A DNA stretch of 64,000 bases from JAWWPG01 sp033850885 (GCA_033850885.1 JAWWPG010000041.1:1-64000); one strand, 5' to 3'; positions 1 to 10,586 are shown, numbered from the stretch's first letter. Notes: generated by a model not told the origin, from the sequence alone. Made by a program: numbers and translations.

Positions 1-103
1 CCATCTCGGGCGCGATCTGCCGCTGCACCGGATACAAGAACATCGTCAGTGCCGTGCGCTGGGCTGCCGATCACGAAGCCTCAGCGAGACAGGAGTCGCC
101 GAC

Positions 104-113
<10 letters not shown>
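1..113 (+). CDS. coxS: CO dehydrogenase small (2Fe-2S) subunit, C-terminal fragment
   Basis: Only the last 36 residues are inside the window (codons from position 3, TAG at 111-113). They contain ICRCTGYKNIV, the C-terminal cysteine motif that binds the second 2Fe-2S cluster in CoxS and xanthine-dehydrogenase-type small subunits. The subunit passes electrons from the molybdenum site of CoxL toward the FAD subunit CoxM. The stop lies 10 nt inside the start of coxL, so the two are translationally coupled in the usual S-L order. CoxM and the CoxS N-terminus should lie to the left of the window. The identification rests on this motif and on the neighbour. Confidence 0.9.
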
Positions 114-2493
<2,380 letters not shown>

Positions 2494-2497
<4 letters not shown>

Positions 2498-3402
2498 CCG
2501 GGGAGGCGGCCGACGAGGTCCGCCATCTCGTGCCGGATGTCGAGACGCTGGCCACGCGGCTCGGCGCCGTCGACTACCTGGTGGACGAGGGGCTCGCGAC
2601 GTCGATGTTCCTCTCGCTGCGACTGCCGCAGCCGCTGCTGCTCGAGGGTGAGGCGGGGGTCGGGAAGACGGAGGCTGCGAAGTCGCTTGCCCTGGTCCTG
2701 GACACGCCGCTGATCCGGCTGCAGTGCTACGAGGGGATCGACGCCGCGGAGGCGCTGTACGAGTGGAACTACCCGCGGCAGCTCCTGTCGATCCGGCTGG
2801 CGGACCAGCGTGGGGGCGCTTTGAGCGAGGACGACCTGTTCTCAGCCGACTACCTGATTCGACGGCCGCTGCTTCGCGCTTTGGAGCACCCGGGGCCGCG
2901 GCCGGCCGTGCTGCTGATCGACGAGATCGACCGCGCGGACGACGACTTCGAGGCCTTCCTCCTCGAGCTGCTCGCCGAGGCCGCGGTCACGATCCCGGAG
3001 ATCGGCACCGTGCGGGCCACGCACCCGCCCGTGATCGTCCTGACATCCAACCGCACGCGCGACCTGCACGACGCCGTGAAGCGCCGCTGCCTGTACCACT
3101 GGATCGCGTACCCGGCGCCCGAGCGCGAGGTCGAGATCATCCGGCGGCGGGTGCCGGGGGCGTCGTCCTCGCTTGCCGTGCAGGTGGCGGACGCGGTGTC
3201 TCGTATGCGCTCGAGCGACGTGCAGAAGCCGCCCGGCGTGGCCGAGGCGATCGACTGGCTGGCGGCGCTCGAGGTACTGGGTCTGTCGGCTCTGGACGCC
3301 TCAGCGGTGGACCGCACGCTCGGCACGGTGCTGAAGTACAGCGAGGACCAGGAGGTGATCCGCGCGGCAGGCCTCGAGCAGCTCGTGCGCAGCGGTGACT
3401 GA
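2494..3402 (+). CDS. coxD: MoxR-type AAA+ ATPase, CoxD-like
   Basis: 302 aa from a GTG that overlaps the coxL stop. An AAA+ ATPase of the MoxR family: Walker A GEAGVGKTEAA (about residues 49-59), Walker B VLLIDEIDRAD (about 138-148), sensor LTSNRTRDLHDA. CoxD is known to act with CoxE and CoxF in building the CuSMo active site of CO dehydrogenase. Its position directly after coxL and before the VWA protein fits that maturation role. The open frame extends far upstream of the start, but that part only shadows coxL. Confidence 0.93.
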
Positions 3403-4666
3403 CTTCGGCGTCGAGACGGTCGTGCTCGACGTGCCCCCGCTCGCCGCCACGTTCGGCCGCCGGCTACGGGATGCCGGCCTGCCGATCACGCCCGCACGCT
3501 CGGCGGACTTCGCACGGGCGCTCGAGCTGGTGCGACCGATCTCGCGGCGGCGGCTGTACTGGACCGCACGCGGCATGTTGGTCACGGACGCATCGCAGTC
3601 GGGCGCGTTCGACCGGGTCTTCGTCGAGGTGTTCGGCGGCGAGCGGCCGGTCGAGGCGGACGGGGCCGACCGCGACCGGGACAGTCCGGCCTCCACGCGG
3701 GGCCGCGAGCCGTCGATCTCCACGGCCCGGTCGAACGACGACGAGGCGGAGCTCGATGTGCCGCTCGCCAGAGCGAGTTCCGCCGAGCGGCTCGCCTCCA
3801 AGTCCTTCGACGCGCTCGAGCCGCACGAGCTCGCGCAGCTCTACCGGCTGATGTCCCGCCTCAAGCTCGCCACGCCGCTACGCCGCACGCGCCGCTACGA
3901 GAAGGGGCGCGGCGGGCGGATCGACATGCGGCGGACACTGCGCGGCAGCCTGCGCACCTCAGGCGACCCGATCCGCCTAGCGCGGCGGCACAGGCGCACC
4001 GCGCGGCGCAGGCTCGTGATGCTGTGCGACATCTCGGGCTCGATGGAGCCGTACGCCCGCGCCTACCTGCAGTTCCTGACGAGCGCCGCGGGGGCGGGGC
4101 CGCGGTCGGAGGCGTTCGTGTTCGCAACGCGCCTCACGCGGCTCACACGCGCACTCGGGTCGCGGCACCCGGAGCGCGCGATCGAGCGAGCAGCCGCCGC
4201 CGCGCCGGACTGGTCGAGCGGCACTCGGATCGGCGACGCGCTGAAGGCCTTCAACGACAGGCACGGGCGGCGCGGCATGGCGCGCGGCGCGGTGGTCGTG
4301 ATCCTCTCGGACGGCTGGGAGCGCGGCGACCCGTCCCTGGTGGGCCGCGAGATGGAACGCCTCGCCCGGCTCGCGCACCGAATCGTGTGGGTCAATCCGC
4401 GTGTGAGCGCGAGCGCCTTCTCGGTCCAGGCCGGCGGGATGGTCGCGGCGCTGCCGCACTGCGACGCGCTCGTGAGCGGCCACAGCTTCGAGGCGCTCGG
4501 CGAGGTGGCCGAGGCGATCGGCGCGCGCTCGTGGGAACCGCCCGCAGCGGCCGAGCCCCTCGAGGAGGATGAGCCGTGGGCCAGCGCCACGCCGGTGCAG
4601 GGCAGCTCGGTGGCGATGCCCAGCGGCTACGGCCCGAGCAAGGGAAGGACGACTCCCGGATGGTGA
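3395..4666 (+). CDS. coxE: VWA domain protein, CoxE-like
   Basis: 423 aa, GTG start overlapping the coxD stop by 8 nt. The C-terminal half is a von Willebrand A domain with the MIDAS motif DISGS (about residues 212-216) and a later DGWERGD segment. The N-terminal half is helical and Arg-rich, with an acidic stretch near residues 85-125. MoxR/VWA pairs are chaperone pairs that act on metalloenzymes; in the cox operon CoxD-CoxE help to insert copper and sulfur into CoxL. Function is inferred from fold and synteny. Confidence 0.92.
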   Translation: MTDFGVETVVLDVPPLAATFGRRLRDAGLPITPARSADFARALELVRPISRRRLYWTARGMLVTDASQSGAFDRVFVEVFGGERPVEADGADRDRDSPASTRGREPSISTARSNDDEAELDVPLARASSAERLASKSFDALEPHELAQLYRLMSRLKLATPLRRTRRYEKGRGGRIDMRRTLRGSLRTSGDPIRLARRHRRTARRRLVMLCDISGSMEPYARAYLQFLTSAAGAGPRSEAFVFATRLTRLTRALGSRHPERAIERAAAAAPDWSSGTRIGDALKAFNDRHGRRGMARGAVVVILSDGWERGDPSLVGREMERLARLAHRIVWVNPRVSASAFSVQAGGMVAALPHCDALVSGHSFEALGEVAEAIGARSWEPPAAAEPLEEDEPWASATPVQGSSVAMPSGYGPSKGRTTPGW

Positions 4667-4830
4667 CCGACGAGGCCAAGGTCTGCATCTACCCCGGCTG
4701 CGAGCGCCCGGCGGTGCCCCCGCACCCGCTGGGCGGCCCGCAACCCGCCTTTTGCGACCTGGAAGAGCACAACGCGCTGACGGCTCATCAGGAGCGTCTG
4801 CGGATCGAATCGGAGGGCAAGAGTGAGTGA
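4660..4830 (+). CDS. Small Cys-rich protein between coxE and a CoxL-like piece
   Basis: 56 aa. The ATG at 4660 overlaps the coxE stop (4664-4666), and the stop overlaps the next start by 8 nt, so the gene sits in a chain of coupled genes. Cys9, Cys14, Cys32 and His37 form a C-x4-C-x17-C-x4-H pattern that could bind one metal ion. The rest is polar with no membrane segment. A longer frame starts at 4576, but that part only covers the end of coxE. I do not recognise the family. A role in metal handling for CO dehydrogenase is only a guess from context. Confidence 0.6.
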   Translation: MVTDEAKVCIYPGCERPAVPPHPLGGPQPAFCDLEEHNALTAHQERLRIESEGKSE

Positions 4831-5269
4831 CGAGGCATACCGAGCGGTCTTCCTGCGCGTGCACCCGACCGGCAAGATGGTGCTGAGCCTGACCACGGAG
4901 GCCGAGGGCAAGGAGCCGGAGTACGCAAAGCTGGTCGCCGACGAACTGGGCGTCCCGCCCCTCGACGTGAAGGTGGTGGCGTGCGACACCAATCGCTTCG
5001 GCAACGGGCACGGCTACAACACGGCGCCATCCGCCGGGACGCCGGCCGCGATCTCGAGCGCCACCGCGAAGATCCGCGACAAGGGCAGGCTGCTCGCGGG
5101 CATGGCCCTCGACGTGCCGCCCGACTCGCTCGAGTGGTCGAACGGCGCGTGGGTGAGCGGCGACGGCATGAAGACGCTCGAGGACGTCGCTCTCTACGCG
5201 CATGGCACCGGCGCGCTGCCGCCCGGCGTCGAGGGTGGGCTCGACGCCCAGGCGGTCTACTCGGACTGA
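4823..5269 (+). CDS. Stand-alone CoxL-like domain fragment (mini-CoxL)
   Basis: 148 aa, GTG start overlapping the previous stop. It aligns without gaps in reading frame to about residues 490-660 of the coxL product 2.3 kb upstream. Shared landmarks are VHP[ST]GK, LGVPP-DV/LGIPP-DV, KIRDK/KVRDK and EGGLDAQ near the end. The cofactor-contacting QGQGHETT of CoxL is replaced by AEGKEPEY, and the GSRSTPVSGG loop by NTAPSAGTPA, so it should not hold the molybdenum cofactor alone. The intact frame and tight coupling argue against simple decay. It could be an assembly or structural partner, or a young gene remnant. Confidence 0.75.
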   Translation: MSDEAYRAVFLRVHPTGKMVLSLTTEAEGKEPEYAKLVADELGVPPLDVKVVACDTNRFGNGHGYNTAPSAGTPAAISSATAKIRDKGRLLAGMALDVPPDSLEWSNGAWVSGDGMKTLEDVALYAHGTGALPPGVEGGLDAQAVYSD

Positions 5270-5820
5270 GGCTCGGGCAGTGTTGCCTCGAGTTCGACCT
5301 CGACCTCGTCGACGACCTTCAGCGCCCCGAACAGGCCTGTGTATGGCTTCATGCCCCAGTCGGTCTGCTTCACGACCGCAGCCGCGCGCAAGCCGCCCTC
5401 GGCGGTTATGGCCAGGTAGAACGTCATGGGACGCGTCGCCTCCAGGAGGGTCAGGTCACCCGCGACGTGGAGGCCGGCGGCATCGGCCGCAAGCTTGACC
5501 TCGTTCGAGCGGAACGTGACGGGCCGCCTCTCGAGGACCTCGTCGTCGATCGTCTGCTCGATGTTCTCCTTGTCCTCGTCCTGCAGCGCCTGCACGCCGC
5601 CGCTGCCGTCGATCACCTTGAGCGAGCCGCCGTCGACGTTCAGCTCGACGCGGGTGCCCCGGCCGCCGAGCTCGAGCGTGGCGTCCCACTTCGTCACGTG
5701 GATGAGCAGGTTGTGGCCCGCCATCGCCGCGGCGCCGCTCCGCTTCGTGTGCACCGAGAGCGTGCCGTCGTCGGGACCGAGGTGGTACGTGATCACGGCT
5801 GCGGACCCTAAGCGATCCAT
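5257..5820 (-). CDS. YceI family protein
   Basis: 187 aa, convergent with the mini-CoxL gene (13-nt overlap) and divergent from coxG. The pattern of beta strands (DGTLSVHTKRSG, VTFRSNEV, DLTLLEATRPMTFYL, WGMKPYTGLFGALKVVDEVEVE) matches the YceI lipocalin-like fold that binds isoprenoid-type lipids. There is no obvious signal peptide, so it is probably cytoplasmic. It is transcribed against the cox genes and a link to CO metabolism is not shown. Start chosen at the ATG at 5820; a later start just before VITYHLG is possible. Confidence 0.8.
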   Translation of the reverse strand: MDRLGSAAVITYHLGPDDGTLSVHTKRSGAAAMAGHNLLIHVTKWDATLELGGRGTRVELNVDGGSLKVIDGSGGVQALQDEDKENIEQTIDDEVLERRPVTFRSNEVKLAADAAGLHVAGDLTLLEATRPMTFYLAITAEGGLRAAAVVKQTDWGMKPYTGLFGALKVVDEVEVELEATLPEPQSE

Positions 5821-5862
5821 ACACTCGCAGTCGAGGTTTCACGCGCCAAAGGAGAGATGCAC

Positions 5863-6294
5863 ATGGGAGTAGAGCTCGACCACTCGTTCACGATGTCGCA
5901 CTCGGCCGACGAGAATTTCGCGGCGATCACCGACCTTTCGCGCGTGGTCCCCTGCGTCGAGGGCGGGAGTGTGGTCGAGAAGCTCGGCGACGACTCCGTG
6001 AAAGCCGAGATCAAGGTGAAGATGGGAGCGATGTCGATGACCTTCACGGGCACTGTCGAGGTGACCGAGAAGGACCCCGATGCCCGGACGGCGACGATGG
6101 AGGTGAAATCGCGCGAGGCCCGCGGGCAGGGGAACGCGAACGCGGTGGTCACGTGGGCGGTCACCGACGAGGGCGGGACGATCCACACGGACGCGACGAT
6201 CACCGGCAAGGCCGCGTCGATGGGCAGGGGCGTGGTGGTCGGGGTGCTCGACGGGCTGATCAAGGACTTCGCGGGCAAGCTCTCGGCCCTCTGA
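5863..6294 (+). CDS. coxG: CoxG-like SRPBCC protein
   Basis: 143 aa with the SRPBCC/CoxG pattern: an N-terminal LDHSFTMSHSADENFAAITDL strand-helix, and a C-terminal amphipathic helix GRGVVVGVLDGLIKDF. CoxG anchors CO dehydrogenase to the membrane and binds quinone-type lipids. AAAGGAG at 5848-5854 is 8 nt before the ATG at 5863 but only 2 nt before the in-frame ATG at 5857, so 5863 is chosen. The next gene starts on the stop codon (ATGA). Confidence 0.9.
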   Translation: MGVELDHSFTMSHSADENFAAITDLSRVVPCVEGGSVVEKLGDDSVKAEIKVKMGAMSMTFTGTVEVTEKDPDARTATMEVKSREARGQGNANAVVTWAVTDEGGTIHTDATITGKAASMGRGVVVGVLDGLIKDFAGKLSAL

Positions 6295-6530
6295 TGGCCC
6301 GGGTGGCGATGCGGGAGATCCATCCCGGCGAGGTGCCGTTCGCCGCGGGCACGGCCGTGCAGGAAGACGTCGAGCGGCCGGCGTTCAGCGGCAACGGGCC
6401 GGACGACTACGTGTGCGTCTCGTGCGGGAACGTCCTGGCGGCGTCGATGCACCCGATGCAGATGACGAAGAAGGTGCGCGTGAAGTGCGCCCGCTGCCGG
6501 ACTGTGAACGTGGCTGTGACGGGCGACTGA
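6294..6530 (+). CDS. Zinc-ribbon protein coupled to coxG
   Basis: 78 aa, starting inside the coxG stop (ATGA). Two CxxC knuckles, CVSCGN and CARCRT, are 22-24 residues apart in the second half and should bind one zinc. The N-terminal half is acidic and looks flexible. No family is recognised beyond zinc ribbon. Coupling to coxG suggests a shared role or simple co-expression with the CO oxidation genes. Confidence 0.7.
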   Translation: MARVAMREIHPGEVPFAAGTAVQEDVERPAFSGNGPDDYVCVSCGNVLAASMHPMQMTKKVRVKCARCRTVNVAVTGD

Positions 6531-6546
6531 GGGGTAGGCTGCAGCC

Positions 6547-6801
6547 ATGGCCGACTGCCCGAACTGCGGCAAGGACGTACCGGCCGAGGAGCGCATGTGC
6601 CCCTCGTGCGGCTTCGACACGGGCGAGGCGCAGGCCGGCGACGTGCGCGCGCTGCGCGAGGCGGGGCAGATCCACCCGGGCCGCCTAGGCGCGGAGGACC
6701 CGAACGACTTCTCGGGTGGGCCGGTACGGCGCGAGACGAGCGGCTTACCTGCCGAGGACGGCGAGAGCGCCGGGCCGGAAGAGCTCGACGCCGGGCTCTG
6801 A
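6547..6801 (+). CDS. Zinc-ribbon protein with acidic tail
   Basis: 84 aa, 16 nt after the previous gene. An N-terminal double CxxC zinc ribbon (CPNCGK and CPSCGF, residues 4-22) is followed by an acidic, low-complexity tail with no predicted fold. The arrangement resembles zinc-ribbon head domains of many bacterial regulators and adaptors, but no catalytic domain follows. Probably in the same operon as coxG and the 78-aa zinc-ribbon gene. Function unknown. Confidence 0.65.
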   Translation: MADCPNCGKDVPAEERMCPSCGFDTGEAQAGDVRALREAGQIHPGRLGAEDPNDFSGGPVRRETSGLPAEDGESAGPEELDAGL

Positions 6802-6830
6802 CCCCGTCGGCCGCGGCTGAGGCTGGGCGG

Positions 6831-7112
6831 CTAAGCCACGGCCTGCAGCGGCCCGCAGGCCAGCACGTCCGCCAGCAGCGGGCGCGCGGTCTCGTCGAGC
6901 CAGCGGCCTGAGTCCACGAGGTTGCGGGCCAGGCGGGTGATGCGGGACACGGCGTCGCGGGCCTCGGCATCGGCGCCGAGGTCCTCGGCGAAGAAGAGCG
7001 TGTCGGCCGCGGCGCGAATCTCCTCGCGCTCCGCAGCGTGCAGCTTGGCGGGGCCCACGTCGTCGAGGGTCCTCATTACCCGGCCATATGCCTGTGAGCG
7101 CTCGGAAGTCAT
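6831..7112 (-). CDS. Hypothetical helical protein
   Basis: 93 aa from the ATG at 7112 (MTSERSQAYGR). The frame extends upstream to 7163 without a better start. The sequence is all-helical and rich in Ala, Arg and Asp, with no membrane segment or signal. It is convergent with the zinc-ribbon gene and divergent from the NYN gene. I do not recognise the family. Confidence 0.55.
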   Translation of the reverse strand: MTSERSQAYGRVMRTLDDVGPAKLHAAEREEIRAAADTLFFAEDLGADAEARDAVSRITRLARNLVDSGRWLDETARPLLADVLACGPLQAVA

Positions 7113-7172
7113 GACATCGAGCATACGACCGGCCGCGGCGGCATCCCGTGCGGGTCGGCACACTTGGCGTGG

Positions 7173-7550
7173 ATGAGGTGGCTGGTGGATGGCATGAACG
7201 TGGTGGGTTCCCGTCCCGATGGGTGGTGGCGCGATCGCAAGGCCGCCATGACGAGGCTTGCCGAGTCGCTTGCCGCTTTCGCCGCCGAGACCGATGAGCC
7301 TCTAACCGTTGTCTTCGACGGGCGGCCCTTCGACTTGAGCGCGCCGCCCGCGGAAGTGCTCTTCGCCAGTACGCGCGGGCCCAACGCCGCGGATCACGAC
7401 ATCGCCGCGCTCGTTCAGCAAGACGCCGACCCGCAATCGATCACGGTCGTCACATCGGACCGCGACCTGGAGGCCCGCGTCAGGGCCGCAGGCGCGAACG
7501 TCCTCGGCGCGAGCCAGTTCAGGCGCCGCTTAGACGACTCGCCGCGATAA
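7173..7550 (+). CDS. NYN domain RNase-like protein
   Basis: 125 aa. The PIN-like NYN fold is indicated by VDGMNVVG near the start (first catalytic Asp), TVVFDGRPFD in the middle and TVVTSDRDLEARVRAAG near the end, which supply the acidic metal-binding residues. YacP/Rae1-type NYN proteins cut RNA. The frame also has a TTG at 7164, but the ATG at 7173 gives the usual start just before the first strand. Its 3' end is overlapped in antisense by the next small gene. Confidence 0.82.
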   Translation: MRWLVDGMNVVGSRPDGWWRDRKAAMTRLAESLAAFAAETDEPLTVVFDGRPFDLSAPPAEVLFASTRGPNAADHDIAALVQQDADPQSITVVTSDRDLEARVRAAGANVLGASQFRRRLDDSPR

Positions 7551-7624
7551 CTCTCCGCCGCGGCCATCCGAAGCTCGGCCACACGGCTGTCCGTCAGTTC
7601 CTTCATCAGTGTCGGATGCATCAT
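7415..7624 (-). CDS. Small hypothetical protein, antisense overlap with the NYN gene
   Basis: 69 aa. The N-terminus MHPTLMKELTDSRVAELR resembles short actinobacterial proteins often found near regulators. AAGGAG at about 7631-7636, 6 nt before the ATG at 7624, supports translation. The last 45 codons lie antisense within the NYN gene, so the C-terminus may be an accident of frame and the true product uncertain. It is divergent from the ArsR/DUF5937 gene and may share its promoter region. Confidence 0.5.
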   Translation of the reverse strand: MMHPTLMKELTDSRVAELRMAAAESYRGESSKRRLNWLAPRTFAPAALTRASRSRSDVTTVIDCGSASC

Positions 7625-7701
7625 CTGAGGCTCCTTCGATCGGGTGCAGGGGCAGCTTCGCCCCGCTGCGCCCGAACGCGAAACGATTTAGTCTGAGCTA
7701 A

Positions 7702-8694
7702 ATGGCAACCTTTGAATTCGGCCTGGAGGACCTCGCGCGCCTGCGCTTCGCCATCTCGCCGATGTGGGAGGTGGTGGCGAGCCTGCGCAGGCTGCGCGCG
7801 CCGTCCGGCGCCGGCATCCACCTGCCGTGGCTGAACGAGCTGCGCGGCGGCGCGCTCGAGGGCATCGACCTCTCGGCGGCGCTCACCCTCACGCCCACGA
7901 TCGGCTACGTGCCCGACTTCCTCAGCCCACCCCCCACCACCCCGCTGGCGCGCTTCGAGGACGAGATCGCCCTCGTGCGCAAGACCGCGCCGAAGCAGGT
8001 CGAACACGACCTCGGGCTGTTCCTCGGCCGCCGCCGCAAGCTGCCGCCGGTTCTCGAGCCGTTCCGCACCAACCCGCGCCAGGCCGTGAAGCAGCTCGCC
8101 GACGTGCTCGAGCGCTATTGGCAGCGCGCCCTCGAGCCGCACTGGCCGCGCATCCGTGCGCTGCTCGAGGCCGACATTGCGCACCGCGCCCGCCGGCTCA
8201 CCGAGGAGGGCGCCGCGGCGCTGTTCGCCGACCTCCATCCGAGCATCACGTGGCGCGAGCAAAACGCCGTCCTCTACGTCGAGCTGCCGTACCAGGGCCA
8301 CGTGACACTCGGCGGCCGCGGGCTCCTGCTCGTGCCGTCGGCGTTCAGCTGGGTCTCCCCCGCGACGATCACCGAGGCGCCCTGGCAGCCGACGCTGCTC
8401 TACCCCGCGCGCGGCGTGGCGACGCTCTGGGACGCGGGCGGGAAGCGCACACCGGAAGCGCTCGCTGGCGTCATCGGCCGCACCCGCGCGGCGCTGCTCG
8501 CCGAGCTCGGCGCCCCGCGCTCGACCACCGACGTGGCACGAGTCCTCGGCGTCACGCCCGGCGGCGCCTCGCAGCACCTGGGCGCGCTGGCTGCCGCCGG
8601 CCTCGTCGCGCGGAGGCGCGAAGGCCGGCTCGTGCTCTACGTTCGTACCCCTCTGGCAGACGAGCTGGTCGCCGCCGGCCCCGACGAAGGATGA
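7702..8694 (+). CDS. ArsR-type winged-helix regulator with DUF5937-like N-terminus
   Basis: 330 aa. The first 240 residues match the DUF5937 type of N-terminal domain (LARLRFAISPMWEVVASLR, HLPWL). The C-terminal 80 residues form an ArsR-like helix-turn-helix: STTDVARVLGVTPGGASQHL followed by a wing, RREGRLVLYVRT. The stop overlaps the start of the efflux pump gene, so the regulator and pump form an operon, and the regulator probably controls pump expression in response to a small ligand. Confidence 0.88.
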   Translation: MATFEFGLEDLARLRFAISPMWEVVASLRRLRAPSGAGIHLPWLNELRGGALEGIDLSAALTLTPTIGYVPDFLSPPPTTPLARFEDEIALVRKTAPKQVEHDLGLFLGRRRKLPPVLEPFRTNPRQAVKQLADVLERYWQRALEPHWPRIRALLEADIAHRARRLTEEGAAALFADLHPSITWREQNAVLYVELPYQGHVTLGGRGLLLVPSAFSWVSPATITEAPWQPTLLYPARGVATLWDAGGKRTPEALAGVIGRTRAALLAELGAPRSTTDVARVLGVTPGGASQHLGALAAAGLVARRREGRLVLYVRTPLADELVAAGPDEG

Positions 8695-10241
8695 TGCCCG
8701 ACATGACTCCCAACCCGAACCGCTGGTGGACGCTCGGCTGCGTCGCGATCGGCACCTTCATGCTCCTGCTCGACATCACGATCGTGAACGTCGCGCTGCC
8801 CGACATCCAGCTGGCCCTGCGCTCGAGCTTCTCGGACCTGCAGTGGGTTGTCGACGCCTATGCGCTGACACTCGCGTCGCTGCTTCTCACGGCGGGCAGC
8901 CTGGCCGACATGTACGGTCGACGCCGGCTCTACCTGGTCGGGCTCGTGGTGTTCACGTCAGCGTCGCTGCTGTGCGGTGCGGCCGGAAACACGCTGTTCC
9001 TGCAGCTGTCACGGGGTCTGCAGGGAGTCGGCGGCGCGATCATGTTCTCGGTGTCGCTGGCGTTGCTCGCCGACGCCTTTCGCGGCAAGGACCGAGGTAC
9101 CGCCTTCGGCGTCTGGGGCGCCATCACCGGTCTCGCGGTGGCGATCGGCCCCCTGCTCGGGGGCCTGCTGACCTCCGGTCTCTCCTGGCGGTGGATCTTC
9201 TTCGTCAACCTGCCGATCGGCCTGCTGGCGGTCGGCATCACTATCACGAAGGTGGCCGAGTCCCGCGCCCCACACGCGCGCCGGCCGGACTGGCCGGGCT
9301 TCGTGTTGTTCACCGTGGCGCTGTCCAGCCTGGTCTACGGGCTGATCGAGTCGAACGAGCGGTCCTTCACCGACGGCCTGGTGCTGACCTGCCTCGCTGC
9401 GGCCGGCGTGCTGCTCATCGCGTTCGTGCTCGTCGAGCTGCGGCGGGCCGAGCCGATGTTCGACCTCGGGTTGTTCAGGCTCCCCACGTTCACCGGCGGA
9501 TCCGTGGCCGCCTTCGGGATGAGCGCGTCCATCTTCGCCCTCTTGCTCTACCTGGTGCTCTACATCCAGGACGTCCTCCACTACAGCGCGTTGGCGACCG
9601 GTGTGCGGCTCCTGGTGCTCTCCGGCGGAATCCTGGCCACGTCCACCATTGCAGGCAGGCTGTCGTCACGGATGCCGGTTCGCCTGCTGATCGGACCCGG
9701 GCTTCTCCTGATCGGTGTCGGGCTGCTGCTCATGCGCGGACTCGATGCCGGCTCCTCGTGGACTCACCTGGTGCCCGGACTCATCGTCGCCGGGGTGGGG
9801 GTCGGCACCGTGAACCCGCCGCTGGCCTCGACGGCCGTCGGGGTGGTGGCACCCCAACGCGCCGGGATGGCCTCGGGTATCAACTCCACGTTCCGCCAGG
9901 TCGGGATCGCGACCGGCATCGCCCTGCTCGGTTCCTTGTTCTCCAACAAGGTCAGCGCCGAGGTGACCAGTCGCGTGTCCGGCGTACCGGGTCTGACCGG
10001 CCGCGGGGCCGAGATCGTGAACGGGGTCCGGTCCGGCAGCATCGGGGACGTCATCAGCCGGCTCCCGGCCGGATCTCGAGGCACGGTAGCCGAGATCGCG
10101 ACAGCGGCCTTCGCCGCGGGGCTGAACTGGATCATGCTGGTAGCCGCGATCATCGCGCTGGTCTCCGGTGCGGTGTCGCTCGCCACGATCCGAGGCAAGG
10201 ACTTCGTTCGCCCGCCCGACGGTCCCGCCGCTGCGCCGTGA
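8691..10241 (+). CDS. MFS efflux transporter, DHA2 (14-TM, EmrB/QacA) family
   Basis: 516 aa with about 14 membrane segments. Motif C-like and A-like segments (LLDITIVNVALPDIQ, QWVVDAYALTLASLLLTAGSLAD, YGRRRLY) identify the drug:H+ antiporter-2 family. GAAGGA at 8686-8691 sits close to three in-frame ATGs (8691, 8694, 8703); 8691 or 8694 overlaps the regulator stop, and 8703 has the better ribosome-site spacing. Substrate unknown. The gene lies where the character of the sequence changes between the left 9 kb and the rest. Confidence 0.9.
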   Translation: MMPDMTPNPNRWWTLGCVAIGTFMLLLDITIVNVALPDIQLALRSSFSDLQWVVDAYALTLASLLLTAGSLADMYGRRRLYLVGLVVFTSASLLCGAAGNTLFLQLSRGLQGVGGAIMFSVSLALLADAFRGKDRGTAFGVWGAITGLAVAIGPLLGGLLTSGLSWRWIFFVNLPIGLLAVGITITKVAESRAPHARRPDWPGFVLFTVALSSLVYGLIESNERSFTDGLVLTCLAAAGVLLIAFVLVELRRAEPMFDLGLFRLPTFTGGSVAAFGMSASIFALLLYLVLYIQDVLHYSALATGVRLLVLSGGILATSTIAGRLSSRMPVRLLIGPGLLLIGVGLLLMRGLDAGSSWTHLVPGLIVAGVGVGTVNPPLASTAVGVVAPQRAGMASGINSTFRQVGIATGIALLGSLFSNKVSAEVTSRVSGVPGLTGRGAEIVNGVRSGSIGDVISRLPAGSRGTVAEIATAAFAAGLNWIMLVAAIIALVSGAVSLATIRGKDFVRPPDGPAAAP

Positions 10242-10586
10242 GCCAATGCTGATCGAGATCGGCGAGTCCATTGCTCGTCGGGGGCTTCCGCAGCACGGTT
10301 GGTCACCACGCGAACGGTCGTCCTCGCCACCCGGTGTTCTGCCCGGACGAGGTGATCCGGGATACGAATGTCACCAACACTGGAAATCATTTCGATAAAT
10401 CCGAGGTACGGGATCGGAAGCCACCCGGGTCTCGCGGTCCCCCAGCAGCGCTGTGCTGAAAAAGCCTCGGTGACCAGGGCAGACGCGGTCCGCCCGAGGG
10501 TAGTAGTACCAACGGACAACTAGCCGTCGACCGCGTCCACCCGTAGCGTCGAGATATCGGCGCAGCTCAACTAATTGGAGTTTCTC
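10242..10586. other. Non-coding gap, no clear feature
   Basis: 345 bases between the efflux pump and the P-loop protein gene. It is less GC-rich than the flanks around 10370-10400. Short open frames here have no ribosome site and no recognisable product. A small hairpin (CAGCA/TGCTG near 10444-10459) is followed by A rather than T, so it does not look like an intrinsic terminator for either strand. A promoter for the next operon must lie here but I cannot place it. Confidence 0.5.

Noticed and set aside
10271..10459. 62-codon open frame in the gap before the P-loop gene, considered as a precursor peptide
   Set aside because: Starts at TTG without a ribosome site, and has no leader-core pattern or repeated residues.
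10444..10459. Intrinsic terminator after the DHA2 pump gene
   Set aside because: The stem is only 5 bp and is followed by A residues on the plus strand; no T run on either strand.
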